DNA of 64,000 bases from Bubalus kerabau (taxonomy: Eukaryota; Chordata; Mammalia; Artiodactyla; Bovidae): assembly GCF_029407905.1 (NCBI RefSeq), contig NC_073630.1, positions 36,057,001-36,121,000 on the forward strand. The letters run 5' to 3'. Below are positions 47,331-58,701 of this stretch, in pieces. The translations under genes were made by a program, and so were the position numbers. Positions within the stretch are counted from its first letter, which is position 1. Each line of letters opens with the position of its first letter. The notes below the pieces were generated by a model. That model had not been told where the DNA came from and did not search any database. It saw only the letters and a list, made by a program, of their open reading frames with translations.

Positions 47331-47526
47331 AGTGGTAGGAAAATATTTGTCCATCCCAACAACAAAGAAGTGCTCGGGTGAATCTTTTTGTAATTGTTTT
47401 TCCTGTAGCACCCCAAATTGTTCGGGTTTGGGAAGAGAAGGCTCCCGGATAGGAGGTCAGGACAGAGTAGGTAGCCCCTGTGTTAACCAAGAAATTGTTG
47501 GACCTACCTGCCACATCCAGTTGCAC
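47272..47526 (-). pseudogene. Retroviral protease remnant with active-site change
   Basis: Retroviral protease is an aspartic protease that matures Gag-Pol. The 84-codon frame has the active-site loop as LVNTGATYSVL. The catalytic residue is Asn instead of the invariant Asp (codon AAC at 47484-47482 on the minus strand, one transition from GAC). With this residue it would be inactive even if expressed. Confidence 0.88.
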
Positions 47527-47529
47527 CCT

Positions 47530-48315
47530 TGGCTCCAGCCCCGTGATGGTTATCTGTGACAGGCAGGCTGGCTGGAGCCGGCAGCTTCCTTCATTCCTGT
47601 TGAACCATCATGAGGGAAGGCTTGACTCTTGACCTTGAGGCTCTTGGGTATTGAGGGCAGAGTGCCAAATGTCCCAGTTGATGACATTTGTAGCAAGCCA
47701 TTTTAGGAGACTTGTCATGGTTTGGACATTCTTTGGCCCAATGTCCCGCTTGTCTACAGATTGGGCATTTGCCTTGTCCTTCAAGGACTCGGTGTTTGCC
47801 ATAGGGCTTCTCTGGAGGGTAGCCAGCACATAGGCATGCCTTTTCTCTTTCCTTTTCTCCCCTTTCTGGGCATTGGCCTCCCTCTCCTGTTCTCTGTTAT
47901 AAAAGGTATTGGTGGCTGTCTGGACCATCTCATCTAAAGAGGCAGCTGGGTCCTGCTGCTGTAGCTGTCATAACTTTATCCTGATGTCTGATGCACACTG
48001 GGACAGGAATTTGCCCTTTAAAATCACCTGTTCCTCATAAGAGTCTAAGTCTAGATTGGTAAACTTCTGGAGGGCCTCTTTTTGTCTTTCCAGAAAGGCA
48101 ATGAGGTTTTCATTGGACTCCTGAGTTATTGCTGAGACCAGGCACAGTCCCACAACTAATAGGCTTCCTTCTGTTTCCATGCTTGGACTTCCATAGGGGT
48201 GAGTCTTTCTGAAGCTTATCCTACCCAGTACTCTTGCAACCTGAGAACCAGGCGTCTCCAGGTCAGGGTGCAGATCCCCAGGCAGGCTGAGGTGTGATAG
48301 CCTTCTGGAGATCAA
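47530..48315 (-). pseudogene. gag remnant (capsid C-terminus and nucleocapsid)
   Basis: The frame at 47968-48315 holds the capsid C-terminal part with the segment NENLIAFLERQKEALQKFTN, matching the major homology region of gamma-like Gag. 47608-47928 continues with a charged segment. Two Cys-His boxes of the CX2C...H...C type are visible around 47670-47770, but in a phase shifted from that frame. The stop at the end of the first part and the shift show gag is broken. Most of MA and the N-terminal CA are not recognisable. Confidence 0.82.
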
Positions 48316-48480
48316 ATCCCCAGGAAGCTTGAGGCAGGTCAGCCTCCTGAGAAGTTAGTCCCTGGGCAGGTTGAGACATGTCCACCTCCTGGGGCCCCCA
48401 GACTGGCGGATCCCCGAGCAGGTTGAGGCGTGACAACCTCCCAAGGACCAGACCCCTAGGCGGGTCGACAGCCTGGGACC
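48276..48480 (-). repeat. 42-bp tandem repeats in the provirus gag region
   Basis: Five units start at 48276, 48318, 48360, 48412 and about 48454, each like CCCCAGGCAGGCTGAGG. The period is 42 bp except the third unit (52 bp). 42 bp is 14 codons, so the array would preserve frame if translated as part of gag. It lies upstream (in viral sense) of the capsid segment, where gamma-like viruses have a variable proline-rich region. Confidence 0.8.
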
Positions 48481-50363
48481 CGAGGCTGGAGTTGGGTGTC
48501 CCCCAAGACCCCCAGCGTGACTATTACTGGGTAGTATTAAGGGATTGTAATCTTAACTCATTGGCATTTTGTCCACTGCTGATGGGAATAGATATGATGC
48601 AAAGCAATCCAAGCCTATGCCCTGAGACTGGGAACCTGGTGAAATATCCTTAATCCTTATCCTCTGTTCTGAGGGAATGTAAGTCATTGATTTCCTCCCC
48701 TAGTCCTTCGTAAGAGCAGTCCTTATGAAGTCCTTCATAATAGTCCTTCATAATACTATTAGGGTGTTTCCAAAAGTAAACATTTCATTGTCATAGATCC
48801 ACTTTAGGTAATAACAGAAGCAATGACAAAGGAGACTTGTTGCCTACAAGGGGGGCAGGGTCCTGGCTATAGGAGTTAGTAAGTGGCTTAAGGACAGAAT
48901 GATAAGAGGCAACAGATCAGATGTTCTGTAAAAGTGGAGTGGAGATTTGGTCTGGGGGTATGTTTGTAACTTTAGGAGAAGGGTGGCAAGGGTTTTGGCC
49001 CAAATGGCCTACAGGGCTAACTCTCAAAGTGGCAAACATCCCTGGAAGCTGAATTGCCCTTGAAAGGATGCCACCAATATAAGACTTCTAGCAGGCATTG
49101 AATGCCTGCCATCTGCCCTAGTGGGTTCACTGAGAGATGCTGTTGTTGCACATGTTGTAGGAAAAATGGAAGATGAAGGCCTGAATATCTAGAAGGATTG
49201 GATATTATCCAGAATTTCTCTCCCAAAGACCAGATATTTTCTGGCTGTCTCTCCTGAAGATTGTAGAGGCAACATCGTGGGCCCAAACAGAGCTCAGGAA
49301 AAGAGCAGGAAACAGAAGGGAAGGGGGCAGGGCACAACTTTTGCAAAAATGACATAGTGCAAGGGCTATAAACCAATTAAAATCAAATGGGTCCAAGAAG
49401 ACAAGACAAATTCAACGAACTTTTGATCCTCAGTCTGCAAGCTAAATGACATCCCAGAGGTGCCAGGACAGTTCCAAGTCACTGTCAAAAGACAGAGGAG
49501 TGGGTGGTTCCCCAATTGTTGGGATGATCCTTCCACTTATTAGCATATGAATTCACCCAGCTCACAAAACCTAACCATACCACATTCCATGGCGGATGCA
49601 CTCTCCTCTGTGATGGCCCACACCCTGTGGGGTGTGCTTCTCTCTGAATTCTAACAAATCCACCTCTTACCTATCGCTGTGTCTCTCACTGAATTTCTGC
49701 AATGAGACATCAGAGCCTGAGCTTCATTAGGTCCTGAAGCTAGGCACCATGGGTTTTGGCTGGGCTCAGGTCCTGGGAGAGAGGTATTGAAGGACAAGAG
49801 GGAAAAAGCAGTGGGGTAAAATGTGCCAAGGAATCCACTTCATAACCTGCTGGAATATCTACTAAATACCTGACCTAGGCTCACCGTTTTCATTGGCCTG
49901 ATCTTTTCCACAAAGATTAAGGATGGAAGAACCCCCATCTGCTTGGCCAACAGCTACTAAGGCACAGCAGATAGTAGAGCCTTCAGGACACCCTGGGGCA
50001 CCCACTGCCACTCACATGTTGGGAGGGGATTCGAGGAAACAAGAAATAAGAAATTGTAAAGGAATTAAGACTTTGTTAGTCATATGTACTTTTGGACATA
50101 GCAGCAAGTACTTCCTACCCCAACCGGAGGTCTTCTGGAATCTGAGACTGAGCTGTGTGAGCTTTCTGTCGAGTTTGTTTTTGCTGCCCCAGTTTCCAGC
50201 ATGCTGGCTTCTTGTCACTTCCACTGTGCTGGGGTTTCTTCACATTCAGTTTCCACAGTAGGAGTTTTGCCGAGTTGGGCTTCTGCTGTGTTTGGCCTCC
50301 ACCTCGCTGGGGCTGAGCTGAGGTTGTTTCAACCAGGTTAAATCCAAGAAACAGTGCCGTAGA
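48481..50363 (-). other. Provirus leader / unassigned 5' internal region
   Basis: This is about 1.9 kb between the repeat array and the 5' LTR, in the place of leader and matrix sequence. The 119-codon minus-strand frame (49017-49376) and the 112-codon plus frame (49923-50261) have no recognised domain. I could not place a primer-binding site next to the LTR at 50363. Confidence 0.5.
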
Positions 50364-50736
50364 TGTCAGGGGAGTTTGTAATTCCCTTAGTTCTGTCTTG
50401 CCGTAGCAAAAATTTGAAGCAACAGACGGGCCACTGTTATAGCTCAGTTTTATTGGCAAGCAAACTACATCCTCAAGGCCTGAGGGCGGACCAACCCAAA
50501 GACACACAGAGGAGAAGCCCCCAGCTCAAGATTGGCTCCTCTTTTTATTTGTTTTTTCTCCTCCCCTTGATCCTGCCCTATGTAAATTGGGCTAGCCAGG
50601 AGGGCTGTTTATTTTACCTGAGGTCCTCACTCCAGTCCTTGGACCTTCCTTTGTTCTATTTTTGTGGGTTTTCCCCTTCTTTGTCTTTTAGCCACCACCA
50701 CTTTGAACTCCTTTATCCTACTCTAACTATTTAACA
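50364..50736 (-). mobile_element. 5' LTR of the provirus
   Basis: This LTR has TG...CA ends on the plus strand and shares the full block order with the 3' LTR and with the solo LTR at 33459-34155. The complement of CTCTTTTTATTTG (about 50537) is TATA-like, and AATAAA lies at the complement of TTTTATTGG (about 50446-50454). It would drive minus-strand transcription of the remnant. Confidence 0.92.
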
Positions 50737-50740
50737 AAAT

Positions 50741-51277
50741 TAAAAGATACTTGCTCCTTGGAAGAAAAGCTATGACTAATCTAGACAGCATACTAAAAAG
50801 CAGAGACTTATTTTGCCAACAAAGGTCCGTCTAGTCAAAGCTATGGTTTTTCCAGTAGTCATGTATGGAAAAAGAGTTGGACTATAAAGGAAGCTGAGCA
50901 CTGAAGAATTGATGCTTTTGAACTGTGGGGTTGGAGAAGACTCTTGAGAGTCCCTTGGACTGCAAGGAGATCCAGCCAGTCCATCCTAAAGGAAATCAGT
51001 CCTGAATATACATTAGAAGGACTGATGCTGAAGCTGAAACTCCAATTCTTTGGCCATCTGATGAGAAGAACTGACTCACTGGAAAAGACCCTGATGCTGG
51101 GAAAGATTGAGGGCAGGAGGAGAAGGGGACCACAAAGGATGAGATGGTTGAATGGCATCACCGACTCAATGCACATGAGTTTGAGCAAGCTTTGGGTGTT
51201 GGTGATGGACAGGGAACCCTGGCATGCTGCAGTTCATGGGGACTCAGAGTCAGACTCAACTGAGCAACCAAACTAAC
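50741..51277 (+). mobile_element. BovB, right part of the ERV-interrupted copy
   Basis: BovB resumes at TAAAAGATACTTGCTCCTTG and runs to its 3' end. A 110-codon frame (50944-51276) covers the C-terminal domain. The right TSD copy of the whole BovB is at 51278-51289. Confidence 0.93.
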
Positions 51278-51289
51278 TATATTGAAAAC

Positions 51290-52587
51290 TAAAAAGAAGA
51301 GCACACTTAAAAAAAAAAAAAAAGAAGAAGAAGAAAAAATTATTTGTATATAATCTATTCTATGTTCTCCAGTAGCATTAAAGACCTCTATTACATGATG
51401 TAAGGAATAATTAATAAATGACATAATATGCTGAATCAAGAAAATAGAGAAATAAATTAACTGATAAGAAGAGAAACCCTCCAAAAATATTGGAGGGATG
51501 AAAAAGGAAACAACATTATCCATATAGAAGCCAGGTAAACAGATTTAACACTGCAGAAAGTCCAGCCAAATACATAAAGGATAAAGTTGAGACACATTGC
51601 TAAAATAAAAAACAAAAAGGCAAAGTAATATGGATGACTAGGATGAGAATGAACAATATTGGTGATGAATTCCTTGGGATTTTTTATTGCCTTCCATATA
51701 TCCCAGACAGAAAACTGCAGAGGTCCTCTATCAGGAACTGCCAACAGACACAGACAAAAATCTCCAAGAAAAGTCTAGGGCTGGGATAACAATGGTTTAA
51801 GGACAGGATACCTTTTTTTGCCAATGTCTATCCTTCCTCAAACTAATACCAATGGAAATCAATCCCCACACATTTCCCTAAGGGGCTGTTCATCCCTCAT
51901 CTGGCAAAAACAGGCAATATTCCAACTCTCCTGCCTAGCAGTGTCTATGACTGGGTGCAAGTGTCAAGGAGGGTGCATATATTCCCTCTCCTATCAACTT
52001 GAATAAAGCAACCTTTCTCTGGTAGAGAGGCTGTGCTCCGATCTCCCTACCAGGGTACTGGTAGAGGGGTCCAGGGGGAAGAAAAATAAATGATTTTTGA
52101 CAGATATGTGAAAACAATTGTTGGAGAAAGGATACTCTTAAACAATGACATTAGACAAATTGTGTTGAGGCAAGGAATATGATATTATTCAGAAAGCTTG
52201 CTGACCAAGAAGATGGCAGACAAATGTCTCAAAATAATCATGTTTTCAGGGCCTGGATGTCAGATTCTTTTATGGATCAGAGATGGGTGGAATGAGGAAA
52301 CAAAGTAAAAAGACCATTTAACTTTTGCAAATATCTCCTAGAATGACAAGCCTCAGTCAGGGGGATGTGTTAGTTTCTTCTTCTTGCAGTAGTTCACAGG
52401 TCAACAGAGTCAGATTACCTCCCTGTGAGCTAACAAAAAGGTCAGGCAGAGGAGGTGGAATTCTCTGAGGCAGGTCATTAGGTATGATTACAATAACAAA
52501 AGAGCAAAAACAAGGGTTAAAGGCAAAGAAACAGACCCAGGAGGGAGTCAAAAGTAACCCTTGCTGGTACAATTGGACGTCTCTAGG
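51290..52587. other. Unassigned block, probable ERV LTR debris
   Basis: An A-rich tract at about 51308-51342 is followed by non-BovB sequence. The 95-codon minus-strand frame 51457-51744 has a hydrophobic stretch (YYFAFLFFILAMCLNFILY) but no family I can name. AATAAAGCAACCTTTCTCTG near 52003 resembles an LTR poly-A region on the plus strand. ATTCAGAAAGCTTGCTGACC near 52187 looks like part of another LTR on the minus strand. Boundaries and families are unresolved. Confidence 0.35.
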
Positions 52588-53630
52588 CAAACTGTGGAAA
52601 ATTCTGAAAGAGATGGGAATACCAAACCACCTGACCTGCCTCTTGAGAAATCTCCCTGCTCCCTGCAGGTCAGGGAGCAACAGTTAGAACTGGACATGGA
52701 ACAACAGACTGGTTCCAAATAGGAAAAGGAGTACGTCAAGGCTGTATATTGTCACCCTGCTTATTTAACTTATATGCAGAGTACATCATGAGAAACACTG
52801 GGCTGGAAGAAGCACAAGCTGGAATCAAGATTGCCGGGAGAAATATCAATAACCTCAGATATGCAGATGACACCACCCTTATGGCAGAAAGTGAAGAGGA
52901 ACTAAAAAGCCTCTTGATGAAAGTGAAAGAGGAGAGTGAAAAAGTTGGCTTAAAGCTCAACATTCAGAAAACAAAGATCATGGCATCTGGTACCATCATG
53001 TCATAGGAAATAGATGGGGAAACAGTGTCAGACTTTATTTTGGGAGGCTCCAAAATCACTGCAGATGGTGATTGCAGCCATGAAATTAAAAGACGCTTAC
53101 TCCTTGGAAGGAAAGTTATGACCAACCTAGATAGCATATGCAAAAGCAGAGACATTACTTTGCCAACAAAGGTCCGTATAGTCAAGGCTATGGTTTTCCC
53201 AGTGGTCATGTATGGATGTCAGAGTTGGACTGTGAAGAAAGCTGAGTGCCAAAGAATTGATGCTTTTGAACTGTGGTGTTGGAGAAGGCTCTTGGGAGTC
53301 CCTTGGACTGCAAGGAGATCCAACCAGTACATTCTGAAGGAGATCAGCCCTGAGTGTTCTTTGGAAGGAATGATGCTAAAGCTGAAACTCCAGTACTTTG
53401 GCCACCTCATGTGAAGAGCTGACTCACTGGAAAAGACTCTGATGCTGGGAGGGGTTGGGGCCAGGAGGAGAAGGGAACGACAGAGGATGAGATGGCTGGA
53501 TGGCATCACCGACTTGATGGACATGAGTTTGAGTGAACTCCGGGAGTTGGTGATGGACAGGGAGGCCTGGCGTGCTGCAATTCATTGGGTCACCAAGAGT
53601 CAGACAAGACTGAGCGACTGAACTGAACTG
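52588..53630 (+). mobile_element. BovB, 1.04 kb
   Basis: 5'-truncated BovB starting in the RT core (AAACTGTGGAAAATTCTGAA). It includes a well-kept RYADDTTLM box (about 52854-52880, frame 52749-53006), a C-terminal domain frame (53025-53414) and the CTGAA tail. A TGA near 53004 and a stop at 53413 break it. A possible 7-bp TSD (AGGCAAA) flanks it. Confidence 0.94.
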
Positions 53631-53639
53631 AGGCAAATA

Positions 53640-54335
53640 AGAAGAAAAAGAACCTTGACTATACCTCACACTTTATAAAAAATTAACTCAAAATGGACCA
53701 TGGACTTAAAACTATAGAACTTTCTTTAACAACAATAGAAGAAAATGTTTGGATATCACTGAAGAAAATACACAGATGCAATAAATACATAAAATTATGT
53801 CCTCTATCACCAATCACTAGTGAAGTGCAAACACTCTTGCAATGACATGTTACAATCAGCCTATCAGAACAACTAAAATTAAGAAAAAAAATGATGATAT
53901 CAAATGCTCTAAAGGAGGTGGAAAAAAAATCAGTTATGTCTTGATAATGGGACTGTGTTCCTCTGAAAAATGGTTTGACAGTTTATTATAAAGTTAAACA
54001 TACATTTAATATATGACATAAAAGTTGCATTTCTGGACATTTATCCCAGAGCAATGAAAAATTATGTTCACCTAAAAACCTTTACATAAATATTTATAGA
54101 AGCTTTATTAGCAATATCTCAAAACTGCAACAATCCAGATGTTATTCAATGGTTGAATAAACAACTTGTGCTACATTCATACCATGGAATGACTCAACAA
54201 TTTAAAAAGAAACAGACTATTGATGTATGCAACAACTTACATGAATCTTTGGAAAATGATGTTGAGTTAAATAAGCCAATTGGTTTGAATACTGGTTACA
54301 TACTCTACTGTCCCATTTATATTAAAATTACAAAA
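53640..54335 (+). mobile_element. Old L1 ORF2 3' end and UTR
   Basis: Diverged L1: ACTCAAAATGGACCATGGAC, TTTCTGGACATTTATCCCAG, AACCAGATG-type AATCCAGATGTTATTCAATG, and ACCATGGAATGACTCAACAA follow the order of the ORF2 C-terminal region of older mammalian L1s. No open frame of note remains. It is clearly older than the bovine L1 copies elsewhere in the window. Confidence 0.85.
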
Positions 54336-54344
54336 AAATAAAAT

Positions 54345-54557
54345 GCTATGTTTTGTTGCACCCAACTCTCTGTGACTTCATGGACTGTAACCAGCCAGGC
54401 TCTTCTGTCCATGGGGATTTTCCAGGCAAGAATACTGGAGTGGGTAGCCTATCCTTTCTCCAGGGGATCTCCAGGGGATTCCCAACCCAAGAATCGAACT
54501 GTGGTCTCCTGCATTGCAGGCAGATTCCTTACCAGTTGGGCTACCAGGAAAGCCCCC
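54345..54557 (-). mobile_element. Bov-tA SINE
   Basis: Reverse-orientation Bov-tA with a tRNA-like head on the right. A local duplication (TCCAGGGGATC twice near 54460-54480) lies at the body-head junction. Confidence 0.92.
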
Positions 54558-55228
54558 AGAATGAAGTAAAGAACACATTAATGGTTAAACATGTGAGGAA
54601 TAATTTGTGAGTAGCCAAAAAGGATCACAGGAGTGATCTTGTGATGGAAATGTTCTGTTTCTTAACTAAATCCATGTCAGTATACTTTTTGTGATATTGT
54701 ACTATAATTTGAAAAAAATATAACCATTAGAGGAATCTCTGTAGACTTACTCAGGATCTCTCTGCATTATTTCCTACAACTGCATGTACGTAAAAATCAT
54801 CCTACTGGGTAGTTCCTTGTTAACATTCTTAGTTGAAGAATATGTCTATTACACAAGTTAATTATTGCATTGGGTTTCATGCTTAGAATTATATAACTTT
54901 AATGATACAATCATTTGCTCTTTTCTATGGAATTATTCAATAGCTAAAGAGAAAAGAAACAAAAGGATATTAACCAAATGTTGAAAATTATGTAAATCCT
55001 GAAGTTTGTTTCTATATAAGATAGATTACTATCAGTCAAGAGAATGTGTTTAAACTTTTATTTTTAAAAACAACACTCATTAGTGAAAAGACCACTTTAT
55101 CCAGTGAGATATAATTATGTAAAATACAACATATTTATTATTTAGTGAATAAAGAAAAAAATTTTAATGTAGGTTACCAAACAGAAGGAAAAGCATACAT
55201 ACCACACATATTTTCACTTTAAACAGTA
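54558..55228. other. Unassigned AT-rich sequence
   Basis: No gene or repeat was recognised. Confidence 0.45.
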
Positions 55229-55238
55229 GTGATGTTAA

Positions 55239-55360
55239 TGGAGAATGAAATGGCAACCCACTCCATTATTCTTTCCTGGAGAATTCCATGGATAGAAGAA
55301 TCTTGTGGCTAAAGTTCATGGGGTCACAAAGAGTTGGACACGACTGAGTGACTAACACTT
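55239..55360 (+). mobile_element. Bov-tA/Bov-A fragment with TSD
   Basis: The 3' body of a Bov SINE (AATGGCAACCCACTCCATTA to GACTGAGTGACTAACACTT) without the tRNA head. The 10-bp TSD GTGATGTTAA is perfect at 55229-55238 and 55361-55370, so the copy was truncated at insertion. Confidence 0.95.
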
Positions 55361-55435
55361 GTGATGTTAAACAATTGTGACTTGTTTTCAACAAATGCTT
55401 TTGGAATAAGATTTCTGCACAGAGTAAACTCTGTG

Positions 55436-55645
55436 TGTGCTAAGTCACTTCAGTCATGTCTGACTCTTTGCGATCCTATGAACTGTAGTCTGCAAGCCTG
55501 CTCTGTCCATGGGATTCTCCAGGCAAGAATACCAGAGTGGGTTGCCATGCCCTCCTCTAGGGGATCTTCCCAACCCAGGGATTGAACCCATGTCTCTAAG
55601 TCTCCTGCACTGGCAAGTGGGTTCTTTAACACTAGCACCACCTGC
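55436..55645 (-). mobile_element. Bov-tA SINE
   Basis: Reverse-orientation Bov-tA with tRNA-like head (CCCAGGGATTGAACCCATGT) and an apparent small duplication in the head (TCTCTAAGTCTCCTGC). Confidence 0.92.
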
Positions 55646-56307
55646 ACCAGGTTAAGTAAAGACACGCCCTGAGAAGGAAGCTTTTCACGAAGCTTCTAGA
55701 CAAGTAAAACAGTGAAAACATCTGAGGATAGGAATTTTGAGGAGCTCCAAACTTGCTCTGCCCTGTTCAGGACCACTTGACAATTTGTTTTCAAAGTTAC
55801 TATAATTGAGAGGTCCTGGTTTTTAAGACTGCCACAGATCTGGGAGTGAAATATAGAATTAGGACACTTTAAAATGCCATGAAGATCACTGTTTTGAGAT
55901 TCGGTCATTTTTTATTAAATAAACACTGCTGAAAACGTTGATTTTTATATTCTTTGCCATTTTCTCATGGCTTCTAATCAGGAAAGGACTTTTTCTTCTT
56001 TCAAGATTAATGCTAAAAATTCATAGGAATTTCAGATTGGATTGGTGAGTAATTTCAAATATTTATTTATAGTTTGCTATATAGTCAAAATTTCCTATAT
56101 TAAATAAACTTATTTTAAAAAGTATTTTTGCTTTTATTTATGTGTTGTACACTTATGTGCTATAACAAGGGAACAAAATTGCTCTTATATAATTATTCTC
56201 TGTATCATTCTCTGTAGTAGGAGCACTGCAATAAAATATCTTTTTAGAAAGAGACTTTTTTCTATCAAGTTTTAATTTCTGGTAACATTTCTATTAAAAT
56301 TTCTATT
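55646..56307. other. Unassigned AT-rich sequence
   Basis: No gene or repeat was recognised. Confidence 0.45.
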
Positions 56308-56318
56308 AAATTACACAC

Positions 56319-57081
56319 CCTCTTATACTGTTGGTGGGAATACAAACTAATACAGCCACTGTGGAGAACAGTGTGGAGATTCCTTAAAAAACTGGAAATA
56401 GAACTGCCATACAACCCAGAAATCCTACTCCTGGGCATACACACCAAGGAAACCAGAATTGAAAGAGACACGTGTATCCCAATGTTCATTGCAGCACTGT
56501 TTATAATAGCCAGGACATGGAAGCAACCTAGATGTCCATCAGCAGGTAGATGGATAAGAAAGCTGTGGTACATATACACAATGGAGTACTACTCAACCAT
56601 TAAAAAGAATGCATTTGAATCAGTTCTAATGAGGTGGATGAAACTGGCGCCTATTATACAGAGTGAAGTAAGTCAGAAAGAAAAACACCAATACAATATA
56701 TTAACTCATATATATGTAATTTAGAAAGATGGTAATGATGACCCTATATGCAAGACAGCAAAAGAGACACAGATGTAAAGAACAGACTTTTGGACTCTGT
56801 GGGAGAAAGCAAGGGTGGGATAATTTGAGAGAATAGCATTGAAACATGTATATTATCATATGTGAAATAGATCACCAGTCCAGGTTTGATGCATGAAACA
56901 GGATGTTCAGGGCTGGTGCACTGGGATGACCCTGAGGGATGGGATGGGGTGGGAGGTGATTCAGGATGGGGAACACAGGTACACCCATGGCTGATTCATG
57001 TCAGTGTATGGTAAAAACCACCACAATATTGTAAAGTAATTAGCCTCCAATTAAATAAATAAATAAAAGGACAAGGAAAAA
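56319..57081 (+). mobile_element. L1 3' part with TSD
   Basis: 5'-truncated L1 from within the ORF2 C-terminal domain to the A-rich tail. The frame 56371-56724 (117 codons) is open to the natural ORF2 stop. The 11-bp TSD AAATTACACAC is at 56308-56318 and 57082-57092. Confidence 0.95.
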
Positions 57082-57092
57082 AAATTACACAC

Positions 57093-57639
57093 TTAAGCTT
57101 GATCTTATTAATCTGACAAAGCAAATAGGTCAATACAGTGAATAGCATTTTCCAAATACATATTCTAGTTCTAAAAATGACACAATCATATTTGGAAATA
57201 TAAGGAAGGCCAAATCTCAATGACCAATTAAGGATTTTTTATTAGGAAATGATAAAAGATGGAAGACAGAGAAATTAAAAACTTAAGTATATTATGAAAG
57301 ATTACATCTTCCACATTAGGGCAGTAGAGATGACTTTCAGGTTCTAATTGAAGATTTAATTGTCTGAAACACTGTCTGTAACATACTCTGCATGACAGAC
57401 TTGATGATTCAGAAATGATTCAAAAACCTGACAGCTATTTATCAAAGACTGTCCTCTATGGTGCTTGCTTCATGTTGCAAAAAAACATTAAACGTGATAT
57501 ACCGCTAACAGATACACAGCATGCCACTAATGAAAATAACACTAATTTCATGAGGTTTTAAGCCATATGTTAGCTTTAACACCTCTTATTCTTAGGTTTT
57601 CTTTCTATCAGGTTGCTTTGAGAATGATTCCCATCTTAA
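57093..57639. other. Unassigned AT-rich sequence
   Basis: No gene or repeat was recognised. Confidence 0.45.
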
Positions 57640-57740
57640 TTCCACATAATGTTGTATTTAAAGTGCTTAGCTCAGTGTCTTATTGCCAGCTCAATAAATG
57701 CTTAACAGTATGTATTCTTGGTAGTAGTATCATTATTTAA
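57640..57740 (+). mobile_element. MIR SINE fragment
   Basis: TTTAAAGTGCTTAGCTCAGT, then CTCAATAAATGCTTAACAGT, follows the 3' part of MIR in forward orientation. It is short and diverged. Confidence 0.6.
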
Positions 57741-57799
57741 TATTTTTATGAGTTTAAAATTCAAAGATACTACTAATAATTTTATTTTTTAAAATTCAC

Positions 57800-57935
57800 A
57801 TTTATCTATTTAATTAGTTATTTTTGGCCACACCATGCAGTATGTGGGGATCTTAGTTCCCTGACCAGGGATCAAACCTGTGTTCTCTGCAGTAGAAGAG
57901 TGGATTCTTAAACACTGGCTGGCAGGGAAGTCCTT
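57800..57935 (-). mobile_element. CHR-type cetartiodactyl SINE
   Basis: GGCCACACCATGCAGTATGT, CTGACCAGGGATCAAACCTG and TTAAACACTGGCTGGCAGGG are the reverse complement of the CHR family (tRNA-derived SINE of whales, hippos and ruminants). It is older than the Bov SINEs. Confidence 0.88.
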
Positions 57936-58697
57936 TTTAGTTACTACCAATAGTTTTAAAGTAATTTCAAAATGCATTTGATGTATATATCTTTAAACCC
58001 ATTCAATGATACTACTTTATAATTTGTAGAGGTCCAAATGATTATTTGATTGATATAGCTTTATGTTATACACTGATTTTATTAAAATTATTTAAGAAAA
58101 TAATCATGTTATTATTTTATTTTTGATAAACATGGATTTATTATCTTTTTTTCAAAGAGTCAAAATGGTCAAATATCTCAGGACTGAAATTTTCTGAACC
58201 AGATAAGAATCATCTCACAAAGATGCTTACATAATTAAAAATGGTTTTGCTTACCAAAACATAAAAAATAGATAAAATTATATTTTGTAATATTATGTGA
58301 GAATAAATATTTATCTTAACATAGCTACTTTATGAATGCTTATACATATTATTTTTAAACAATGTGTACATTAAAAATACTAGCCTATAATTCCATGAGG
58401 ATATTGTAATATTGTTAAAAATTTGCATGTAGATGTGATTAAAAAGATAACCAGAGAAGCACACTATAATCCTTAGCAATAAAATTAACTTGCCTTAATC
58501 GATTTCTGCATCTATCTCTAGAAAAATAAATCACATTGTCACACTTTCTATTTTTTATCTTTTCATAACTTTTGTTTCTACAGTGGGATCGTACATACAC
58601 TGTATCTTATCTACACTTCAGTTTTTAATTATAACAATAAATTTTAAAAATATTCCGTATCAGTGCATGAGTACATGCAGATATGCCTCATGAGCAT
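57936..58697. other. Unassigned AT-rich sequence
   Basis: No gene or repeat was recognised. Confidence 0.45.
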
Positions 58698-58701
58698 GTT
58701 C

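Larger units (their letters stand above)
41916..50736 (-). mobile_element. Defective class I (gamma-like) endogenous provirus
   Basis: Two related LTRs (41916-42259 and 50364-50736) flank gag, pro and pol remnants in minus-strand order. The 4-bp TSD AAAC (41912-41915) / AAAT (50737-50740), with one later change, fits class I integration; BovB consensus at the site would give AAAT. Minus-strand order is 5' LTR, unassigned leader, gag (CA, NC), protease, RT connection, RNase H, integrase, a trace of env, PPT and 3' LTR. The RT catalytic domain and almost all of env are missing. A 2.57-kb BovB is nested inside integrase. It cannot encode a virus. Confidence 0.93.

Noticed and set aside
48276..48480. 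CRISPR-like array of regularly spaced repeats
   Set aside because: The units are contiguous diverged tandem repeats without unique spacers, in a mammalian provirus.
41916..50736. Possibly intact or replication-competent provirus
   Set aside because: The RT catalytic domain and almost all of env are missing, protease has a catalytic change, gag is frameshifted, and integrase is split by a BovB.
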